Shown here piece by piece: positions 60,008 through 64,000 of a stretch of 64,000 nucleotides of DNA (its first letter is position 1; each line of letters begins with the position of its first letter). The stretch is from NCBI RefSeq assembly GCF_014195545.1, contig NZ_JACIBX010000001.1, positions 20,463-84,462 on the forward strand, in the 5' to 3' direction. The DNA is from Limimaricola variabilis. GTDB lineage: Bacteria; Pseudomonadota; Alphaproteobacteria; Rhodobacterales; Rhodobacteraceae. The notes under the pieces were generated by a model that was given only the letters and a program-made list of their open reading frames with translations, was not told where the DNA came from and searched no databases. A program made the translations under genes and the position numbers.

Positions 60008-61507
60008 TCAGCGGTGGGCCGGGGACCCGACCTGCCGCACGACATCGGTGACGCTGCCATCCCGATACTCCGACACGGCGACGACGCGCCCTTCGGCGCG
60101 CGGCGGAACGGGACGGCTGGCGGCAGCAGCGGCGCGCGCGGCCAGATCCTCGATCCCGACCACGGGCAGACCGGCGGCCCGCAGCTGACCGGCCAGTTCC
60201 TCGCGGCGGGGGTTCACCGCGATCCCGCCATCGGTGACGATCACGTCCACCGTCTCGCCCGGCGTGGTCAGCGTGCCGACCCGCGGCACGATCTTGGCGA
60301 AACCCGCCGCCGTCAGCCGCGTGGTGATGATCGCCAGCCGCGACCCGGCGGCGGTGTCGGCATGCCCGCCCGAGCCGCCGATGATCTCGCCGCCCGCCCG
60401 CGTCGTGACGTTGACGTTGAAGCCGAGATCGACCTCGGCCGCGCCCAGCACGACCGCGTCGATCCGGTCGACCACCGCGCCGCCGACATGCGGCCCGGCA
60501 TAGACCGCGGCCGACATCGCCTGGTGCCGCGGATCGCTCTGGTAGGAGCGCACCGCCTCGAGGTCGAAGCACTGCACGTCCATCAGACCGCGAAACAGCC
60601 CGGCCCGCAGCATCTCCACGTGGAAGCCGGTGATGCCCCCGGCGCAGAAGCTGCCGGTGACGCCGCGCGCGGCCATCGCCCGGCCGACCTCGGCAGCGGT
60701 GGCGAGCGAGATGCCCCCTGCGCCGGTCTGAAACGCGAAGCCGTCCTTCAAAAGCCCGCTCGCCGCGATCACCGCGGCTGCCTGCGCGCCGATGGCGCGG
60801 CTGCCCGGATCCTCGGCCGGGCGCGTGGTGCCCGAGGCGATGCCGGCGGGGTCGCCGATGCTGTCGACCAGCACGACGTGGTCGACGCGGTCCTGCGGGA
60901 TGTCGATCGCGGCGGCGGGAAAGGGCACGAGCGTGTCGGTGACGGCGACCACATGCTCGGCCGACATCACGTCGGTCAGCGGATAGCCCAGCGTGCCGCA
61001 GGCCGTCCGCCCGGAGCGCCCCGACAGGTTCCCCAGCGCGTCCGCGGCGGGGGCGGCAACGAAGGCCGCGTCGATCTTCAGCTCGTCATGCGCGATCGCC
61101 CGGGCCCGGCCGCCATGGGTGCGGAGCACCACCGGCAGGTCGAGGGCGCCGCGGCTGATGGCGGCGCCGACCGGCCCGGAGATGAAGCTGGCCGAGATCC
61201 GGCTCACCGTGCCGCTGGCGATGTGCTCCAGGAGCGGCGCATGCACCGGAAAGATCGAGGTCGCCGCGACATGCAGATCCTTCAGCCCGCGCTGCGCCAG
61301 CGCCGCCATCACGAGGTTGAGCACGCCGTCGCCGTCGCGCAGATGGTGATGGAAGCTGACCGTCGCGCCGTCGCGCAGGTCGCAGGCCTCGATCGCCGCC
61401 CTGATGCTTTCGAGCAGCTTGCCGCGACGCCGATCGGTCTGGGCGGCGCGGATCCTGGTGGCGCGCAGCGGGCCGTAGCCGGGAAGGGCGGCGGGCAGAT
61501 CTTGCAT
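60008..61507 (-). CDS. citF: citrate lyase alpha subunit-like CoA-transferase (CitF family), stand-alone
   Basis: A 499-residue CitF-family protein. VSFHHHLRDGDGVLNLVMAA (20 residues) is the N-terminal signature, and IVTDGGIAVNPRREEL is near the C-terminus. The start at 61507 has GGAGAGAG upstream. CitF normally moves CoA or the acyl carrier group between acetate and citrate together with CitE and CitD. No CitD or adjacent CitE is present. The CitE-type gene at 39115 is in another operon. It may act as a free citrate or citramalate CoA-transferase. An NTF2-like gene and a GST gene lie directly upstream. Confidence 0.87.
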   Translation of the reverse strand: MQDLPAALPGYGPLRATRIRAAQTDRRRGKLLESIRAAIEACDLRDGATVSFHHHLRDGDGVLNLVMAALAQRGLKDLHVAATSIFPVHAPLLEHIASGTVSRISASFISGPVGAAISRGALDLPVVLRTHGGRARAIAHDELKIDAAFVAAPAADALGNLSGRSGRTACGTLGYPLTDVMSAEHVVAVTDTLVPFPAAAIDIPQDRVDHVVLVDSIGDPAGIASGTTRPAEDPGSRAIGAQAAAVIAASGLLKDGFAFQTGAGGISLATAAEVGRAMAARGVTGSFCAGGITGFHVEMLRAGLFRGLMDVQCFDLEAVRSYQSDPRHQAMSAAVYAGPHVGGAVVDRIDAVVLGAAEVDLGFNVNVTTRAGGEIIGGSGGHADTAAGSRLAIITTRLTAAGFAKIVPRVGTLTTPGETVDVIVTDGGIAVNPRREELAGQLRAAGLPVVGIEDLAARAAAAASRPVPPRAEGRVVAVSEYRDGSVTDVVRQVGSPAHR

Positions 61508-61608
61508 CACTCTCTCCATGGCGGGCGCCGGATATGGGCGCGGCAGGCCGGACGTCTGCCGGCCTGCCGTCATAGGGTCGAGGCCGGCGTCTGCGCGCCC
61601 GCCGGCTG

Positions 61609-62037
61609 TCAGCCCGGCAGCAGGCCAAGCTGTTGCTGCAGGCCGAGATTGTCGATCGCGGGCCATTGCTCGGCGATCTTGCCGTCCTGCATCCGGAACA
61701 GGTCGAGCACGGCGACGTCGAACCGCTTGCCGGTGGCCTCGTGCGGGCCGAACGGGCCGGAATGGACGCCCCGGAACTGCAGCCGCACCAGCACCTTGTC
61801 GCCCTCGGCCACGGTGTCCTGGATGTCGAGCTCGATCTCCGAGAAGGCGCCGAGCAGCAGATCGCCCAGCTGCAGAACCCCGTCCGGCCCTTCGACCGGA
61901 AAGGGAAGGGTGGTGTCGCGGCGGACATAGCCCGCGGCGACGTTCTGCTCGAGCCAGTCGCGATCCTTGGTGGCGAAGGCCTTGAAGTAGTCCTTCGCGC
62001 GCTGGCGGTTGGCCTCGATGTCGGTCCGGTCGGTCAT
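61609..62037 (-). CDS. NTF2-like/SnoaL-type small protein (polyketide-cyclase fold)
   Basis: A 142-residue cone-shaped NTF2-like protein with the helical start RQRAKDYFKAFATKDRDWLE (20 residues) and the strand signature LFRMQDGKIAEQWPAIDNLG, typical of SnoaL/ester-cyclase relatives. The ATG at 62037 follows AAGGA; an upstream ATG at 62058 lacks a ribosome site. It sits 27 nt after the GST gene and about 100 nt before citF in the same direction. These proteins bind small hydrophobic ligands or catalyse isomerisation; the function is unknown. Confidence 0.8.
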   Translation of the reverse strand: MTDRTDIEANRQRAKDYFKAFATKDRDWLEQNVAAGYVRRDTTLPFPVEGPDGVLQLGDLLLGAFSEIELDIQDTVAEGDKVLVRLQFRGVHSGPFGPHEATGKRFDVAVLDLFRMQDGKIAEQWPAIDNLGLQQQLGLLPG

Positions 62038-62064
62038 GATGTGCGATCCTTGGAGCATTGGGTG

Positions 62065-63012
62065 TCAGGCGACGCTGCGGACGGCTTCGGTCGCCGGCAG
62101 CACTTCGAAGCCGGCGCGGGGGAAGTGGACATGCACGCGGCCCACCAGCGGGTCCTTGCGCGCGATCACCACCTCCTGCGCATCGGCGGCCACGAGCAGG
62201 CCCTCCACCGGCACGCGGGCGTTGTCGTCGGGCGTTACGGTGACCCGGCTGCCCTGCGCCAGTCCCGACGGGTCGTTGCAGCCGATGCCCGGCTCTGCAG
62301 GTTCGGCGGCGCGGGCCGCCTCGATCGCCGCCTCGGGCGCGATCTCGACGCAGGTGCCATGGCCGATCGCCGCGACCCGGTCCAGCCAGGCGGTGACGCG
62401 GTTTGAGAGGCCGAGCTGGGCGTCGATGGTGTCGGCGCCGCAATTGGCCCGCAGCAGCCAGAGCGTGTGGTGGCAGGTCAGGTCGGCGGCGCTGACGGCA
62501 GAGCCGGTCAAATAGTCGCCATGCTCCGCGAGCATCGAATCAAGCCACTGCGCGAAGGCGGTCAGCTGCTGGACATAGGCGGGCAGCATCGGCGCCATGG
62601 CGGGTTTCGAGATGTCGTAGCCGAGATAGTTCGTCTTCCGGTCCACGAGGAAGGCCTCGGGCAGATGCTCGCCGATGTGATGGACCAGCACGCCGATCGC
62701 GGGCTTCCAGGTGGCGCGGTCCCACCACAGCGACAGCGCCTTGGCGATGCCTTCGCCGCGCGGGTAGAGCGTCGGTTCCGGCGCGATCCGCTCGAGCGCG
62801 CGATAGACCATCTCGCTGTCGCAGTAGATGTCGGCGCCGATCTGCAGCACCGGCAGGCGCCGGTAGCCGCCGGTCAGCGCGTCCAGCAGGGGCCGGGGCG
62901 GCACCGCCTCGACCTTGACCGAGCTCCATGTCAGCCCCTTGAGGCCCAGAGCGAGGCGGATCTTTTCGCAAAACGGCGACAGGTCGTAATGGTGCAGGAT
63001 GATGTCGGGCAT
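62065..63012 (-). CDS. glutathione S-transferase family protein with long C-terminal extension
   Basis: A 315-residue protein with a GST N-domain: LHHYDLSPFCEKIRLALGLK (6-25), cis-Pro in RRLPVLQIG and the Glu/Ser glutathione motif DSEMVYRALE. Typical GSTs are near 210-230 residues. Here about 90 extra residues follow the helical C-domain and include VTPDDNARVPVEGLLVAADA, a small beta-rich segment. The start at 63012 is the first gene of a probable three-gene operon with the NTF2-like and CitF-type genes. Confidence 0.82.
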   Translation of the reverse strand: MPDIILHHYDLSPFCEKIRLALGLKGLTWSSVKVEAVPPRPLLDALTGGYRRLPVLQIGADIYCDSEMVYRALERIAPEPTLYPRGEGIAKALSLWWDRATWKPAIGVLVHHIGEHLPEAFLVDRKTNYLGYDISKPAMAPMLPAYVQQLTAFAQWLDSMLAEHGDYLTGSAVSAADLTCHHTLWLLRANCGADTIDAQLGLSNRVTAWLDRVAAIGHGTCVEIAPEAAIEAARAAEPAEPGIGCNDPSGLAQGSRVTVTPDDNARVPVEGLLVAADAQEVVIARKDPLVGRVHVHFPRAGFEVLPATEAVRSVA

Positions 63013-63451
63013 GTCTCGGGTCTCCTCCGCGACCGCCGCTCCTCCCGGGGCCGCTCCCTGAGAGGGGACAATAGCAGGGCCTCGGGCCCGGCCGGTAAGA
63101 GCGTTTGGTGAGGGCGGGTATAGGAGAGTGGAATGGGTCGGGGGAGCGGGATCAGGTGGCATGCGAACCGGGTCTTCGACGTTGGGGCGTCCGATGGCCT
63201 GTTGCTGCAACGGGATGGCGCCTAGGGACCGTAACCCGGACCCTAGGCGAAGACTGATGGTAAGAGGCTCATCGGTCGGTCGTTCTTTTGGAGCCAAGTC
63301 CAGTACCGAGCGCGACCATTGCCGGAGATCGGGGCTCGACGCGTCGGCTATAGCCGCAAGCTATGCCCGCCAGATGGCACCGATCTTTGCATCCGGGGGG
63401 GATTTGGGGCTTTCTGCCGCTCGACCGAGTGCGTTGAGTGGAGGCCGCGCG
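63013..63451. other. divergent intergenic region with two inverted repeats
   Basis: About 440 bp between divergent starts, without a gene. It holds an inverted repeat CGCCTAGGG (63219-63227) and CCCTAGGCG (63241-63249), 9-bp arms with a 13-nt loop, and a perfect 12-bp palindrome CGGCTATAGCCG at 63345-63356 about 95 bp before the SDR start. No regulator gene is adjacent within the window. Confidence 0.5.
63345..63356. promoter_or_regulatory. perfect palindrome CGGCTATAGCCG
   Basis: A 12-bp perfect palindrome with a TATA centre lies about 95 bp upstream of the SDR start. It could be an operator. The evidence is symmetry and location only. Confidence 0.35.
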
Positions 63452-64000
63452 ATGGGTGAACGTCTGAAGGACAAGGTGGTGTTTGTCACCGGCGCAGGCT
63501 CGATCGGGCCGGGCTGGGGCAACGGCAAGGCGGCGGCGGTGGCCTTCGCCCGCGAGGGCGCGAAGGTGTTCGCGCTCGACCTGAACGAGGCGGCGGTCGC
63601 GGAGACCGCCGGCATCATCCGCGAGGAAGGCGGCACGGTCGAGACCGCCGTCTGCGACGTGTCCAAGGCCGATCAGGTCGAGGCGGCGGTGGCGCAGGCG
63701 ATGGAGGCCTTCGGGCGGATCGACGTGCTGCACAACAATGTCGGCATCATCGATCCCGGCAATCCCGAACAGCTCTCGGAAGAGCAATGGGACCGGCTGA
63801 TGGCGATCAACGTCAAGTCGATCTACCTGACCTGCCGCCACATCCTGCCGATCATGACCCGGCAGGGCGGCGGTTCGATCGTCAACATCTCTTCGATCGC
63901 CTCGACCCATAGCCTCGGCTACAGCTGCATCAGCTATTCGGCATCGAAGGGGGCGGTGAACGCCTTCTCGCGCGACATCGCGCTGAACTACGGGCCCAAG
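63452..64000 (+). CDS. short-chain dehydrogenase/reductase, 3' end beyond window
   Basis: The frame opens at ATG 63452 (GGAGG about 8 nt upstream) and stays open to the window edge, giving 183 codons of a classical SDR of about 250 residues. The cofactor motif is TGAGSIGPGWGNGKA (13-27), with a longer glycine loop than usual. NNVG lies at 95-98 where NNAG is typical. Ser148, Tyr162 and Lys166 (YSASK) form the catalytic set. It is divergent from the GST/NTF2/CitF operon and may belong to the next catabolic cluster. Confidence 0.9.
   Translation, partial: MGERLKDKVVFVTGAGSIGPGWGNGKAAAVAFAREGAKVFALDLNEAAVAETAGIIREEGGTVETAVCDVSKADQVEAAVAQAMEAFGRIDVLHNNVGIIDPGNPEQLSEEQWDRLMAINVKSIYLTCRHILPIMTRQGGGSIVNISSIASTHSLGYSCISYSASKGAVNAFSRDIALNYGPK

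Noticed and set aside
1-64000. Mobile elements, tRNA or rRNA genes, and frameshifted pseudogenes
   Set aside because: Reading both strands I found no transposase or integrase, no tRNA-like cloverleaf I could support and no broken frame in the recognised genes. A dedicated RNA search could still find small RNAs.

Overview
The window is GC-rich and codes densely on both strands. Gene families, strong GGAGG ribosome binding sites and abundant ABC transporters point to an alphaproteobacterium, most likely of the Rhodobacterales (Roseobacter-type). This is inference from gene content; there is no rRNA or tRNA here. I saw no insertion sequence, phage gene or CRISPR array. The window holds catabolic operons, each pairing an uptake system with enzymes and usually a regulator.

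Layout. (a) 1-1191, minus: the open end of a multihaem c-type cytochrome built from 138-bp repeats. (b) 1781-2281: a YciF-type ferritin-like stress protein. (c) 2634-10851: a beta-glucoside operon (binding protein, two permeases, two ATPases, GH1 beta-glucosidase) divergent from a LacI-type regulator, with a double palindromic operator on the promoter. (d) 11492-37588: the most interesting block. It has three sugar ABC systems (two ribose-type, one MalK-type), two related PfkB kinases, two SorC-type regulators, a GlpD-like flavoenzyme, a polyol-type alcohol dehydrogenase, and a minus-strand operon joining a DRL-type (DXP reductoisomerase-like) enzyme to an acetoin-dehydrogenase-like E1alpha/E1beta/E2 complex. 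Related GAACATATGT boxes lie before all five transcription units, suggesting one regulon. (e) 37817-43165, minus: alcohol dehydrogenase, acyl-CoA dehydrogenase, hotdog hydratase, CitE-type lyase and MmgE/PrpD. (f) 43476-48964: a Liv-type ABC transporter plus an SDR. (g) 49022-51708: a class I fumarase-type hydratase and a divergent LysR regulator. (h) 51830-59841: aldehyde dehydrogenase, a second Liv-type transporter with a GST-like gene inside it, and a class III CoA-transferase. (i) 60008-64000: a stand-alone CitF-type CoA-transferase, an NTF2-like protein, a GST and a truncated SDR.

How the genes may work together. Block (c) imports beta-glucosides and hydrolyses them in the cytoplasm. Block (d) looks like a pathway for a branched or deoxy sugar or polyol. 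If the DRL-type enzyme runs as an oxidative isomerase it would make a 1-deoxyketose such as 1-deoxyxylulose 5-phosphate. That product is an acyloin like acetoin, so the neighbouring complex could cleave it to acetyl-CoA and a C3 aldehyde. This is a hypothesis; the substrate is not proven by sequence. Blocks (e), (g), (h) and (i) carry the enzyme types expected for branched C5 dicarboxylates (methylsuccinate, mesaconate, itaconate, citramalate) yielding pyruvate and acetyl-CoA, though each family has other substrates.
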